Positions 29,740 to 39,955 of a stretch of DNA of 64,000 nucleotides are shown one piece after another. Each line of letters opens with the position of its first letter. Positions within the stretch are counted from its first letter, which is position 1. A program made the translations under genes and the position numbers. The notes beneath the pieces were generated by a model. The model saw only the letters and a program-made list of their open reading frames with translations. It made no database searches and was not told where the DNA came from. Origin of the DNA: Neofusicoccum parvum (Eukaryota; Ascomycota; Dothideomycetes; Botryosphaeriales; Botryosphaeriaceae); assembly GCA_020912385.1 (NCBI GenBank), contig CP087219.1:1736001-1800000 (forward strand). The letters are read 5' to 3'.

Positions 29740-31865
29740 CTACCTATCCCATGCGCACCTATCCCCAGTTGGAACTCCGTCATCCTTCTTGTAAGCGTAA
29801 ATGGTGTACTCGATACAATTCGCCCTGTTCGAGCCTCCCAGCTTCATGTTATCCTTCGTAGTCCCGATATCGCCTGCGCACTCCGTTAGCAAACCAGCAC
29901 CAAACCTCAACCCAGCAGCAATGTACTCACAGTCATCCACAGCGGACTGCAGCGCCCACTTGCACATGGCCTCGAACTCGTCCTTGTACGAGTACTCGTC
30001 ATCGACCATGCTGAACGGGTACGCGGCGCAGCTGCCGCCGCGGTCGGACGTGAACGCGGCCTTGACGAAGATGGGCGTGTTGCCGGAGCCCTTGGACTGG
30101 ATGCAGCCGTTCTTGTTGCCCTTGAGCTCGTTCTTGCACAGGTCGTTGATGGCCTTGATGGCGTCGTCGCGCTTGAACTGCGGGCTGGACGGCACCTTGT
30201 CCGCCCGGCACGCCTTGTTCTCCTTCTTCGACCGGCCGTCCGGCCCGGTGGGCTCGGGCGCCGCTGTGGTCGGCTTGGGCGGCGAGGAGATGCTGTAGCT
30301 GTATTTGGCGCCGCAGTCGAGCGTCATCGTGCCGGCGGGCTGCATGACGTGGCTGTCGATGCCTTGGCCTGGTGGAGAGGGTTGGTCAGTAAGGCGTCTC
30401 GCTGTGGTGGCGGGAGGTGGGGTTCTTACAGCCGGAGATCAGTGCTCCCATAGCGTCGTTGCAGTCCTTCTGGCACGTGCCTTCGCCGGGCGTGTATTCG
30501 AAGTGGAACTTGTAGCCCTCGAAGCCGCTCGAGGTTGGAGGCGGGGTTCGCTCTTCCAAGAGCGATCGCTTGTTGTTGGTCGATATGTCCTTGTTTGTCA
30601 GGTCGGCCTTCATGGCCTTGGATGTGTCACCTTTGCAGAATACTCCAGCCAGGTTCTTAGCGAAGGGGATGTCCATGGCGATGGGGTCCACGTAGGGGTT
30701 AGAGTTGGGGCTGCAGGTTGCCTTGGGCTCCGCGGGCTTTGTCGAAGTCGGCACAACCATTGCTGAAATGACCTCCTGTTGCTTGTCGAGGGTGTCTTTG
30801 TTAAGATCTTCGTAGACCGGGTGCATTATGTTGATGCACTTGCAGTCCTTCCACTCGCCCTACACATCTACGTCAGCTTTCATGACCTCGTCTGTGTTGC
30901 AGAAGCCTAGTCATACCGTTGTGCAGATGTTGGCTTCCTCTCCAACGCAGTCGGGCTCCTCACAGATAGGAGCTTCCTTCCCCGTTGGGGCGCTTGGTGG
31001 GCATCCGGTTGTGGTGGGCGACCCAGAGTCGTTGGCGTTCGCGGATAGTACGGGGATGACGTTCAGGGGCTCGTCATTGGTGCCAGCGGCGCTCTGGCTA
31101 TACCACCAGACTGCAACCGCACCGACGCCTGCGCCTGCCGCGAACTTCGGCTTGACGAGGTTACCACCGGCCTTTAGCATGCTAACAAGCTTGGCGATGT
31201 CGCTGGGTTTGATGAGAGGTCTGCTGGACAGAGCGTCGTCTGCGGATTTGATGACGCCATCTGCCTTCATGATGCTTTCGATGAAGTTAGAAAGACCGCA
31301 CGAAGCCAGCTCACGGCCCTGAAGCCCTGAAGCACATCCAGCGGCGGTTCGTGCTGAGTCGGCAAGCTCTTTGAACTCGGCGAGCAGCTCCGGTGTTATG
31401 ATGATGTCAATGTCGCCATTTTCTTTGGTGGCAGCGGCAACGGGAGCTGTCTGAGTAACTGTGGCTGTTTTACCACCATCAGTGTTGGTGACTGTCGCCG
31501 TGATGTGCTGCGTGTCTCCTTGTTTCCACTGCACATGCTGTCAGTCTTATTTCAAGTGTGTAACAATTCCGCAACTCACGCTGATATCGCTGCCTGAGAC
31601 GGAAACATATTCGGATACAAGAGAGTGGTAAACGACATTGGCGTATGTTCTATGTGATTCACTTAGCAAAAATTCGGGAATTGAAACACATCAGGTTTAA
31701 TCCATACATGGTTGGGACGTCGACAGTGACCTGGTTGACACCAATTTGAGTGCCAGTAGGGTCGATTGCACGTTGTGTGACTCGCGGAGGAGAATCCGCG
31801 ACAACGGCGCCGGCAAGAAGAACCAGCGAGGCTCCGGAACGGAGAGAGATCCCAGAACGGCGCAT
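29740..31865 (-). CDS. Secreted cysteine-rich protein of unknown function with repeated C-terminal module
   Basis: Six exons (31865-31708, 31649-31580, 31528-30917, 30859-30430, 30368-29931, 29873-29740) join in phase to 613 residues with consistent GT-AG signals; the last intron has GTGAGT and a GCTAAC branch. The first 25 residues look like a signal peptide. The middle contains one hydrophobic segment (AAGAGVGAVAVWWYS). The C-terminal third carries two related cysteine modules. One is CQKDCNDAMGALISGCQG ending in LDCGAKYSYSI, the other CKWALQSAVDDCD followed by KLGGSNRANCIEYTIYAY. Similar modules follow the catalytic domain in some fungal GH18 chitinases, as far as I recall, but no chitinase domain is here. 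Probable extracellular or wall protein; no function assigned. It is divergent from a secreted metalloprotease gene. Confidence 0.75.
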
Positions 31866-32668
31866 TTTGCAAAGAAAACAGAGATGAATAGAGTAAACGA
31901 GAAGCTTGGTGAGAAACATTCGTAGCTTAGCGAAGGCTCCGTCTTTAAATACTCTGGTAAAAGAGCGCTTAAGATGCAGGTCCAGTCTGCAGGCTCGATT
32001 TAGAAATTTTGTGCCGCAAACTGTGGTGTTGGCGGCTATGTTGATTGTGGTTGGTGGCTGCACCAGGGGGAGCGATCCTTCCCCGCCCCCGCGTACTGCA
32101 GGAACACATGCACATAGCCGCACACAGCCTCCCATAGCGTTACATCCATCAGCCCTGCGCCTTCTTGGCATTTCTTGGTACTTCCCACAGGATTATATGT
32201 GTGGTGACTTTCGTAGCTTGGTACCTGTTGGAACCAACGTTCTCACAGCGGGATTCTATACTTGTTTTAACCTTAATTTTAACGGCAAATCAGCCGATCT
32301 CTTGCCCCACTGATTTCCTTCTGGCCCCACTCATTTTACTGCCCCCAATGCTAAATTCGATCGCTGTCTCGTGTTGTTAAGAATTGCAGGATCGAGAATG
32401 TTGTCACTGGATCCGATTCCAACCAGCAAAGTTCTCGACCTCGAAAGCCACCACCTCAATCTGGAAACGTTCAATAAGCTTGATGAGATGAAACAAAAGG
32501 TCATGCTTCATTCGGTCCCTGGATCCTTGGAAGCCAACAACTGGACCTGTTGGTCTTCAGCTCAAGTCTTACGGCCAAGAGGAAGAGGGCTCTGGACTAT
32601 AAATCAGGTGTAATGACATTAAATTGTCGGAAAACAGAACCTTCTCGCCAACACGCCTTCCTGAAATC
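31866..32668. promoter_or_regulatory. Divergent promoter, two secreted-protein genes
   Basis: The start codons are 803 bp apart and face away from each other. A TATAAAT at 32598-32604 lies about 65 bp before the metalloprotease ATG. No gene is seen inside. Confidence 0.5.
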
Positions 32669-34054
32669 ATGAAATACTCAATCGGAGTCATCGCTGCCTC
32701 GTCACTGCTCCTTGGAGGTGCGCATTCATACCAACTGGATGCGTCATGTACAGGAGATGGTTCGTCCCCGATATCGATCTGGCTCGGCAAACTCACTGAT
32801 GGTTTTAGCCCAAACTACCGCGTTAGTTAGGTCAGCGATACAAAGTGCCTTTGGCATGTCTCTGACCTCACTTAATGCGTTGAATACCGAGCAAAATAAC
32901 CAAGATGTGACGAACGTCTTAAAGTGGTTGTTTCTCAAAGACGGCGAGACCGATACCAGTGCAACCAAGTTGTCTGATGTACAGCGTAAGTATGATGAAT
33001 GTGCGTAGGAACAAGCTGTACTAACGAAATGAAGGCTCCCTCACGGGCGTCAATAGCATGAGCAACGAGGTTACCGGTGATCTTGACTGGACGGACGTTG
33101 TAAGTTGAGGAAGTATCCAGAGCAAATTATTTGTGAGACTGATGCATCTACACCAGAGGATCTACTGCGACATGAGCAGGTTCGATGGTAACCAGCGCAC
33201 GGATGGAAAGTGGTACGACCCACGTAAGTCTCCGTGCAACCGAAGACCGGGGTCTCAAAGCTGATGCAAAAACTTCCAAGACATCGAAGAGGCTATTGAT
33301 CCGAAGAACACGGACGATGTGGATTGGCAGGATTGCAAGAGCAAACTCCCCACCACGTTCGCCTATACCCACAACCCCAAGGGAATGAAGTTCTCGCAGA
33401 TCCAGATCTGCCCTTGGTTCCTCAACTATGCCAAGGGTAAAGAGTACAACACGTGGGAGGACGTGCAGAAAAAGACCAAGCTGCTGAACTTCGCCGTTCC
33501 TATCTTGTCCAATGGCTGGCCGCTCACTCCGATTGATGCTATCTCTCTATTCGACAAAGTGCTGCTGCACGAGTTGACCCACACGCGCAGTGGTGGCGGA
33601 ACCAAGGATGTGGGTCTTGCCTTCCCGAATTTATCTAGCCACACAAAACTGACAGAAGCCAACAGGTTGGAGGCGGAAACCCGCTTTTCTTCGGCGGTGC
33701 ACGCTACGGTTGGAACCAATGTAAAGCTCTTGCTAAGAAGGGGGTGGATTCAAGTGCGGCAGACCAGGCACCTCAGAGGAATGCGGATTCTATTGCTCTG
33801 CTCGGCTCCGGTACGTTCTCCATTTTGTAAATGCTTTCCCTGTCAAGTTCGATTATTAATTCGCCAATGCAGCTATGCGATTCCTCCATCTTCAGGATAA
33901 TCCGATGCGGGTCAAGGAAGACGGGAAGTTGGAGGTCATTAATCAGAACACAAAGCGCTGGCCTGATCTGGTAGATCCTCTGTTGTCCTACGATAAGAGG
34001 TTTGCCGAGCCAGGGCGGTTTGTCAAGGTTGTCAAAGCGGGTGTTAGCATTTGA
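32669..34054 (+). CDS. Secreted zinc metalloprotease (HExxH, M35-like)
   Basis: Seven exons (32669-32747, 32809-32985, 33035-33099, 33157-33223, 33281-33609, 33666-33810, 33873-34054) join in phase to 347 residues. The N-terminus is a signal peptide (IGVIAASSLLLGGAHS). The mature start YQLDASSQTTALVRSAIQS appears only after intron 1 is removed. HELTHT is the zinc-binding and catalytic HExxH. After intron 5, GGNPLFFGGARYGWNQCKAL gives the downstream tyrosine region expected of aspzincin-like proteases. An exact third zinc ligand (the Asp of GTxxDxxYG) is not certain, so a neighbouring HExxH family is possible. It likely degrades protein outside the cell. A TATA box precedes it. The unusually many short exons all preserve frame, which argues for a working gene. 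Confidence 0.85.
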
Positions 34055-34202
34055 CGGAGTTGAGGGAAGAGGCCATTTCCTTTATACTGCTTTGTCCTTT
34101 TCTTCTTATTTGGAGCAGTGGATTTGAAGTTCACGCACTTCTTGTGGAGTAGAGTATGCATTACATGAATCATTGGTTTATTAAAATGTAGAAATGGGGA
34201 TA

Positions 34203-35161
34203 TCATTGCTTAACAATAATTGAAAACGGAGCCGCACCAAGCCGTCCGAGCACGTAGGAAACGTCAACCGGAGCATCCAGACAGACTTGAAACGCCGACG
34301 CTTTGACGTCCATGAGAGGCTCCAGGAGCTGGACGAACATGTCATCGGGGTTGCCTTGTCTGTAAAATTGGTGCTGGTTGTTGATGTCGTAAACGGTGAC
34401 GCGCAAGCTCTGGAGGCCGGCCATACGTGCAACAACGCGACAGGCTGGCACCCACATCAGGTGGTACGGATCGGGTGGATACAGCGGCCATATCAATTCG
34501 GGCTTATCCACAGGGAGGTCCAGAGGAACGTCGATGTGCAAGAGCCGGATAGCTTGTAGACGATGGGGAAGGATTGTCCGCTCGAGGTCAACGAGTGTCT
34601 TGCACTGGCGCACAATGAATTTGTTGCGTGTGTAGAGAATGTCTACAGCTTCGGAATACCTGTGTTTGTTCAGTACGACGTGGATGGAAGCGCTGCGGCG
34701 TGTACTTACGCAAGCCTGCAGGTCCGTAACAAGGACAACAGCGATTGATCATTGGGCTGACCTTTGAGAGGTCCTCTGTGGGTGCCGTCGTCGTAGTACC
34801 ATCCCCAGCATTTGTGCTTCCACCCCGGCACTTCATCGCCCTCGTGGAAGCAGCGTATGCATCCAAGCCGCTGATGCATGTTCGCTAAATGCAGATCACG
34901 GCCCTCAGTAGGCCCTCCATCTGCCAGAACATATTCGTAGATCAGGGTCCTCAGCTCGGCGGAGAGCTTTCCGAACAGCGGCGACTGCCGCTGGTCTGCT
35001 GCTCCGGGTTGGGTGAGGGCGCGCGGTCGGGTTGGCGGGAGCGCTCGCGGGGCACTGTCTGCTTGGCGCTGTCGCTCTTCCCTGATCCTTGCGCCGTGCG
35101 GGTCCTTCAGCTTGTGGCCTTGCCCAAGGGCACGCAGTATGGCCTTTTGGAAGAAATGCAT
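34203..35161 (-). CDS. DUF7730-type protein
   Basis: Two exons (35161-34710, 34659-34203; donor GTAAGT) give 302 residues. The pattern LFGKLSAELRTLIYEYVLA at the start of the domain, then LLSLLRTCRLAYSEAVDILYTRNKF across the splice, then a beta-rich region ending near the C-terminus, is the common Pezizomycotina DUF7730/F-box-like arrangement. The biochemical role is unknown. No signal peptide or membrane segment is visible. The first 55 residues are basic and poorly conserved in type. It is convergent with the metalloprotease gene, with 148 bp between stops. Confidence 0.8.
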
Positions 35162-35603
35162 TGCCGAAGACGGTTGTTGTTTCGTCGACGAAGGTGGAGG
35201 AAGAGCAGCCGAGACTCTTCTTGCTTTCCACTGCCAAGATCTCCGCGTTCCTGGGGGCCAAGCCCTGATCTAAATATACCCAACTTCGCCCTGGACCCAA
35301 CAGCGGTGCAGCTGAACGCTAACAGAAAGCAGGCACGGTCTTTTAATAGGACGGAGCAAGCCCAAATCCCGCTTAGCGATGGGAACTTGAAGCACTCATC
35401 CAGAAGTAAACCGTCGCCAGAGCCCGCGCCAAAGCTACCCGGACAAACGCCTTAATTTCCTACGTAATTTTTGGTGACAAAAGCACAATCAAACCAATCA
35501 CCACCACAAAATCCTCTAAACACCACCATCCCGCATCAAAAATAGCCCACCCTCCCCCACCGCTCCGCCAACCAAACACCAAAACCCCCTCTCCCACGCC
35601 CCC
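35162..35603. other. Intergenic, no gene seen
   Basis: It contains the DUF7730 promoter and the C-rich 3' region of the DUF4267 gene (a pyrimidine-rich stretch around 35500-35600). Nothing else is evident. Confidence 0.45.
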
Positions 35604-35987
35604 CTACCCCATCAACAGCGCCCCCACCACCGTCAGCACCGGCGCATACCCCCAATGATTCCACTCCCCGCCGTTCCCATTGACCCAGCACACCCACCCA
35701 TCCGCCGCCGCCACCGCGCTGCCCGCGACCACGATGGCGCCCAGCGCGCGCCTGGTGCCGAAGAACGCGGCCGCGTAGATGGCCGCGCCCATGAAGACGT
35801 CGCGCACGCCGTACACCGCCATCAGGCTGTCGACCAGCTGCCGGTCGGCCGCCGCCGCCGCCGCGCTGAGCTCGAAGAATGTCAGCCCGTGCGCGGGCCG
35901 CGCGATGGCGTTGATGCCGAAGCCGATGAAGATGGTGCCGAAGACGGTGGCGGCGAGGCGGAGGGCGGGGGAGTGGGAGAGCGGCAT
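35604..35987 (-). CDS. Small four-helix membrane protein (DUF4267-like)
   Basis: A single exon of 127 residues from the ATG at 35987. Four hydrophobic segments are visible: LAATVFGTIFIGFGINAI, the stretch after RQLVDSLMAVYGVRDVFMG, ALGAIVVAGSAVAAADGW and a final VLTVVGALLM. The YGVRDVFMG motif between helices 1 and 2 and the length match the DUF4267 family of fungal and bacterial membrane proteins. Function unknown. The frame remains open upstream to about 36347 but that part is low complexity, so the shorter start is preferred. Confidence 0.75.
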   Translation of the reverse strand: MPLSHSPALRLAATVFGTIFIGFGINAIARPAHGLTFFELSAAAAAADRQLVDSLMAVYGVRDVFMGAAIYAAAFFGTRRALGAIVVAGSAVAAADGWVCWVNGNGGEWNHWGYAPVLTVVGALLMG

Positions 35988-36689
35988 GGTTGGTGCTGCG
36001 GGGGGGAAGATTGCTTTATTGTTTTTTTCGGTGTGCTGGAGCTGTGGGAGCGGAGGCGTGTTAGCTGGTGTTGTGGGGTGGTGCGGGGCGGGCCGGAGTG
36101 GAGCTGCGGCGTGGGGAGGTTGACGCACGGTGGTTGTTTCTTGACGTGATAGCGCGTCGATCGTGGGGAATCTGGTGTTGGGGTGACCTTTAGGAATTGA
36201 TCGGGCGGGAGACGCGAGGGAGAGGTGCTTTAAGAACGCAGGGTGCGGTTGCCTTGAGTATAACGCGTCCACACGTGCAGCCCCCGAAGCTGAGACGCTA
36301 GCACCGAAGCAGATGCTGACGCTCCTTCGCTCCTTAGCCACCAACACTGGTTGCTATGTTTGTAATTATACTTTGCGGTTTCATGGCTGAATCGAAATTA
36401 AGGTTCTTCCACACAGACTGTTCATACGATGTAAGATGGAATGCTCTATACATGCTCGTGGCAATTCTATATCTCGTGCTACAGTCTTCTTTGTACACCT
36501 TGCAGACTTTTTGGGAGAATTCGCAAGTCGAGTTCGTTGGAGGTAATATATCAGCGAGGTGTTACCTTCATCATTCCCATCTGAGAATGAATCAGCTATA
36601 AACCAGCATTTGAATGATGTGCATATTGGGCAATGTGAGGAAGGACAGGAGGAACCCGGGCGAGTTCTTGCAGCAGTGGCACTTGAAAT
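35988..36689. other. Intergenic, no clear gene
   Basis: It covers the DUF4267 promoter and the possible 3' end of the fragmentary L-domain gene. A frame continuing that gene towards 36381 stays open but looks noncoding after about 36690. Confidence 0.35.
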
Positions 36690-37396
36690 TACTAAATTTG
36701 GAGGATACACCGGATTTCTGACGCCCGGAAAGTAGCACTCGTTGCCATAAAGTCTTTCGCAGCTGCCTAGGCAGAAATAATGTTCGGTGTCGGCGAGCGC
36801 GCCGCCCAGTTGACGGAGGGCGTCCCAATCGGAGCAGTTACCGCTGCCGAGGGCGATGACGCTGAATTTGGGGTGTACAGATTAGATGGAGGCAAGGTGA
36901 ATGCCACTGAAAAGCAAAGGAGAGTGCGTGAGCAATAGCCATTCATTGGCCAGAAGATTTTGTGTTTGACTCACTCGCTGAAGCTGCCAGCGAGCTCGAT
37001 TCCGCCGGGCCCGACAGTCTCGAGCTTGTCAAGCGATAGATTGGACAGCTGCAATTCGTTGACGATATGGAACAGGCCGTTGATGCGCTCGATGTTGGGG
37101 ATCGTTAGCTCGGAGAAGTGGTGATTTCCGGTAACCAGCAAGTCGCCATTGACCTCTTTCAAGCTGGGCATGCTGGCGCGCTGCAGGCCTGACCGGTACT
37201 GGTCGCTCTCGGTGAACTTAATGCTACCGCCTACGTAGGCGAGCTTGGGGAAGTCCAAGGTGCGCGTGAACGAGTCTATGTTCTCAAAGGCGTCGCCGAT
37301 GCGGTCCAGAGAGTGCAGCTCACCAGATTTGATCAGTCTCGCAATCCGAGTGTCTCGCAGAGATCTTAGTGAACGGGTAGATTCAGCTCAGGTCAG
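36690..37396 (-). CDS. Fragmentary receptor-L-domain-like (ECM33-type) gene, partial
   Basis: Two exon-like blocks are readable: 37396-36975 (donor GTGAGT) and 36861 to about 36690. The first encodes beta-solenoid repeats typical of ECM33-like wall proteins (LDFPKLAYVGGSIKF, ASMPSLKEVNGDLLVTG, LDKLETVGPGGIELAGSFSD across the splice). The second is cysteine-bearing (GNCSDWDALRQLGGALADTE, HYFCLGSCERLYGNECYFPG). No start codon, signal peptide or GPI tail could be placed, and the 610-residue gene on the same strand ends only 82 bp upstream. Either 5' exons are missing and this is a remnant, or the gene model overlaps its neighbour. Exact ends are uncertain. Confidence 0.4.
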
Positions 37397-37477
37397 AACG
37401 AAAGCTACCCGCATTCCACGCAAGATACGAAGCCAGTATACATCAATTCTACATTTCTCATAGCCTACACACCCCCA

Positions 37478-39310
37478 TCACTCCCTCCCTCCCTCCCCCT
37501 CCCCAAACGCCACACAAACACACCCCACCACAACCCCCTTCCTCCAATTAACCTCCTCCTCCGCCCCCACCCCACCCCTCACCGCCTCCCCCAACCCCAC
37601 CAGCTCCCGCCAGCACACCACATCCGCCAGCCCGTCGACCCCGAGCATCCACTCCACCAGCTCCTCGACGTCTTTCCTACCCGCCTCCCCAACCGCCACC
37701 CCCTCGTCCCGCGGGTCCAGGAAGAACGCCGCCGACACCCGCGCCCGCAGCGCCCGGAACGCGGCCGCGTCGCCGGTGCGCGCGGCGCGCCCCAGCGCCA
37801 GTAGCGGTTGTTGCAGCTGGCTGTGCCGGTAGACGCGCGGGTTGAGGGCGAGGGCTTTGGCGGTCCAGGTGGCGATGGTGAGGAGGAGGGTGTTTTCGGA
37901 GGGGGGGTTGGGCTGCGCGCTGGGTGCCGCGGGGATGGGAGGGGCGGTGAGGAGGGCAGGGGAGGTGAGGGCGGCTGGTGAGTTTGATGCCCCGGGGAAG
38001 CAGGGGGTTGGGGGGTAGGTGGGAGAGGCGAGAGAGGTGTTCCAGTATAAGACTGGGGAGGGGGGTTGCGGGTGGGGTGTCGTGAGGGCGTGGTCGTCGG
38101 TCGTGCACACGCGCTTGAGCGGTGCTTTGCGGGTGGGGGCGGGCGGGAGGGTGGTGGTGGCGGCGGGGATGATGGTGATGGGGGATGTGGTTGGAGAGGC
38201 GGAGGCACGGCGTTTGCGCGTGGGGTGGGCCGGGGAGAAGGCGTAAGAGGAGGAGGCGGTGGTGGTGGTTGTGGTGCGGTGGAGGGCGCGCTCGCGTTCA
38301 CGCTCTCGGGCTGCGGCTTGAGCAGATAGGAGGGCTCTGATCTCGGGGAGGCAGTCTGGCGTGGCTGGGATGGTCAAGACGTCGGACTCGCAGGCTTGTG
38401 ATCCAGCTGCCGAAAGAGAGTTTTGAGGGGAGGAGTGGTTGGTGCTGCGGCCGACCTGGAGTTCTGGAGAGGACGTGTATTGGGTGGGCGAGAGTAATAA
38501 GGATGGGAGGAGTGGTTGTGATGGTGGGAACGCGAAGAGAGGAGGTGAAGGTGTTCGGGGAGCGTCATCCTGCGGTCCAGAAACGTAAGGAGGCGGCGGT
38601 TCCAACTCCTCGTCCAGCACTTCAGGTGCCTTCCCTTTGCCATCAAGCTCGCTTTGGCCCCAGTCGACAAGCTGGGCTCCATGATTGCCATACATGGCGT
38701 CCCATTGCAGAGGATATTGCTTCAATGTGTCGTTGCGGAGGAGCTCGTACATCATACCCATTCCCTGTTCTGCGATGTCACTTGGCTTGAGGTACAGAGT
38801 GAAGCTTAGAGCCTGTGAAAGCGACATCATTCCGGCCAGATGGCTGGCAGCAGTTGAGGTGCTTGGGCGCAGTGCTTTGGCGTTTGACCTTGGCATCAGG
38901 ACGTATCCCTTGTCCCGCAGATTGACCTGAGCGCGGATCACAAAGCCAGAATCGGAGAAGCCTGCATCGTGGACGACAGGGGCTAATGTGCCAATATCAG
39001 AAGTCCTCAGAACTTCGTATTCGAAGGCCGGACTCTTGTGGGACAGCACATGGAGCGGAACAACGTAGAGAAGCTGTCTTCGGCGAGGCCGCCCAGACAC
39101 CCTCAGTGAAACATCCATCGAAAGTCGTACGAATGCTTGCTCGAGGGAGTCATCAAGACCGATCCTGAAAGCCAAGCCGGCATCCTGCTTGTTGATGGAT
39201 GAGAGAGATCCAAGGGTGCACGTTTCGCCGGTTTCTCCATCAGTCCATTCGGCCAGAACTTGCTGGTGGATGAGATCCGGGAGGTCAAAGGTCGCGCTTT
39301 CCGTGGCCAT
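37478..39310 (-). CDS. Uncharacterised 610-residue protein
   Basis: A single exon from the ATG at 39310. The first 240 residues look folded and conserved in type (LIHQQVLAEWTDGETGETCTL, RRQLLYVVPLHVLSHKSPAF, MMSLSQALSFTLYLKPSDIA). The middle (about 245-460) is a proline/serine/threonine-rich disordered region with a basic PTRKRRAS patch that could be a nuclear signal. The last 120 residues are alanine/leucine-rich helices. I do not recognise the family. There is no signal peptide or membrane segment. The 3' third is strongly strand-asymmetric in composition (C-rich coding strand), unlike neighbouring genes. Possibly a regulatory or scaffold protein; that is a guess from composition only. Confidence 0.6.
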   Translation of the reverse strand: MATESATFDLPDLIHQQVLAEWTDGETGETCTLGSLSSINKQDAGLAFRIGLDDSLEQAFVRLSMDVSLRVSGRPRRRQLLYVVPLHVLSHKSPAFEYEVLRTSDIGTLAPVVHDAGFSDSGFVIRAQVNLRDKGYVLMPRSNAKALRPSTSTAASHLAGMMSLSQALSFTLYLKPSDIAEQGMGMMYELLRNDTLKQYPLQWDAMYGNHGAQLVDWGQSELDGKGKAPEVLDEELEPPPPYVSGPQDDAPRTPSPPLFAFPPSQPLLPSLLLSPTQYTSSPELQVGRSTNHSSPQNSLSAAGSQACESDVLTIPATPDCLPEIRALLSAQAAARERERERALHRTTTTTTASSSYAFSPAHPTRKRRASASPTTSPITIIPAATTTLPPAPTRKAPLKRVCTTDDHALTTPHPQPPSPVLYWNTSLASPTYPPTPCFPGASNSPAALTSPALLTAPPIPAAPSAQPNPPSENTLLLTIATWTAKALALNPRVYRHSQLQQPLLALGRAARTGDAAAFRALRARVSAAFFLDPRDEGVAVGEAGRKDVEELVEWMLGVDGLADVVCWRELVGLGEAVRGGVGAEEEVNWRKGVVVGCVCVAFGEGEGGRE

Positions 39311-39570
39311 AATTTTACAGTAGATTCAGATCGGGGGCATCAGGAAGAGCAGGCACTGTAGATTGCACATTGTAGAAGTCAGCGCAAGACTGGCCTGGAA
39401 ATAACTCTATTGAATGTCTCAGACAGCAACCCCACGCACGTGCGATGGGCAGTCTTGACTAGTGTGCTACCTAAGGAGAGGCCGAGCTCCGAGATGGGGG
39501 CGTCTAAACAGGAAACAGGCCTACAGAGCATCTGAGGGCGATACACCAGACCAAAGACGGCAAACTTCAC

Positions 39571-39955
39571 CACTGTGAAACTTCTGAGGGCTGTTCGCAG
39601 CAGCAACGTTGAAATTCGACCGCCACTGAGGAGCCGAGAGGGAGGTCCTCGCATTGAAGAACCAACCCGCTGCACGGACCATCAAGGGGTAGATCATACG
39701 CTGTGCCTGAACCGTACCACTGCAGACGCTTCAAGGGTCGTTCGCTGCGCTTTTGGGCAGTTGTAACCACTGCAGAGCTCTGGGGGCTGCTCACAGCACC
39801 GGGCTGCGACCGTACCGCTGCGAAGCATATGAGGGTGGTCCTCGCGATGGAGAACCGGACCGCTGCAAAGAGACTCCGAGGGTTGTCTAGGCCTGGCGCT
39901 CGTGGGCTTTGCCGCACCAGAGAATTTCTGTAGGTTGTTCGCAATCGCGCCGGTG
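39571..39955. repeat. Degenerate tandem repeat, about eight units of ~48 bp
   Basis: Units begin near 39571, 39624, 39669, 39719, 39769, 39816, 39861 and 39913. Each opens with C(A/G)CTG, then a variable stretch, a GAGGG- or AAGGG-like block, GT(T/C)C with GC, and often closes with ACCGTAC or GAACCG. Unit lengths vary from 45 to 53 bp and identity is low, so it is old. It stays open in several frames on both strands, which is expected of such a repeat and is not evidence of a gene. Confidence 0.65.
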
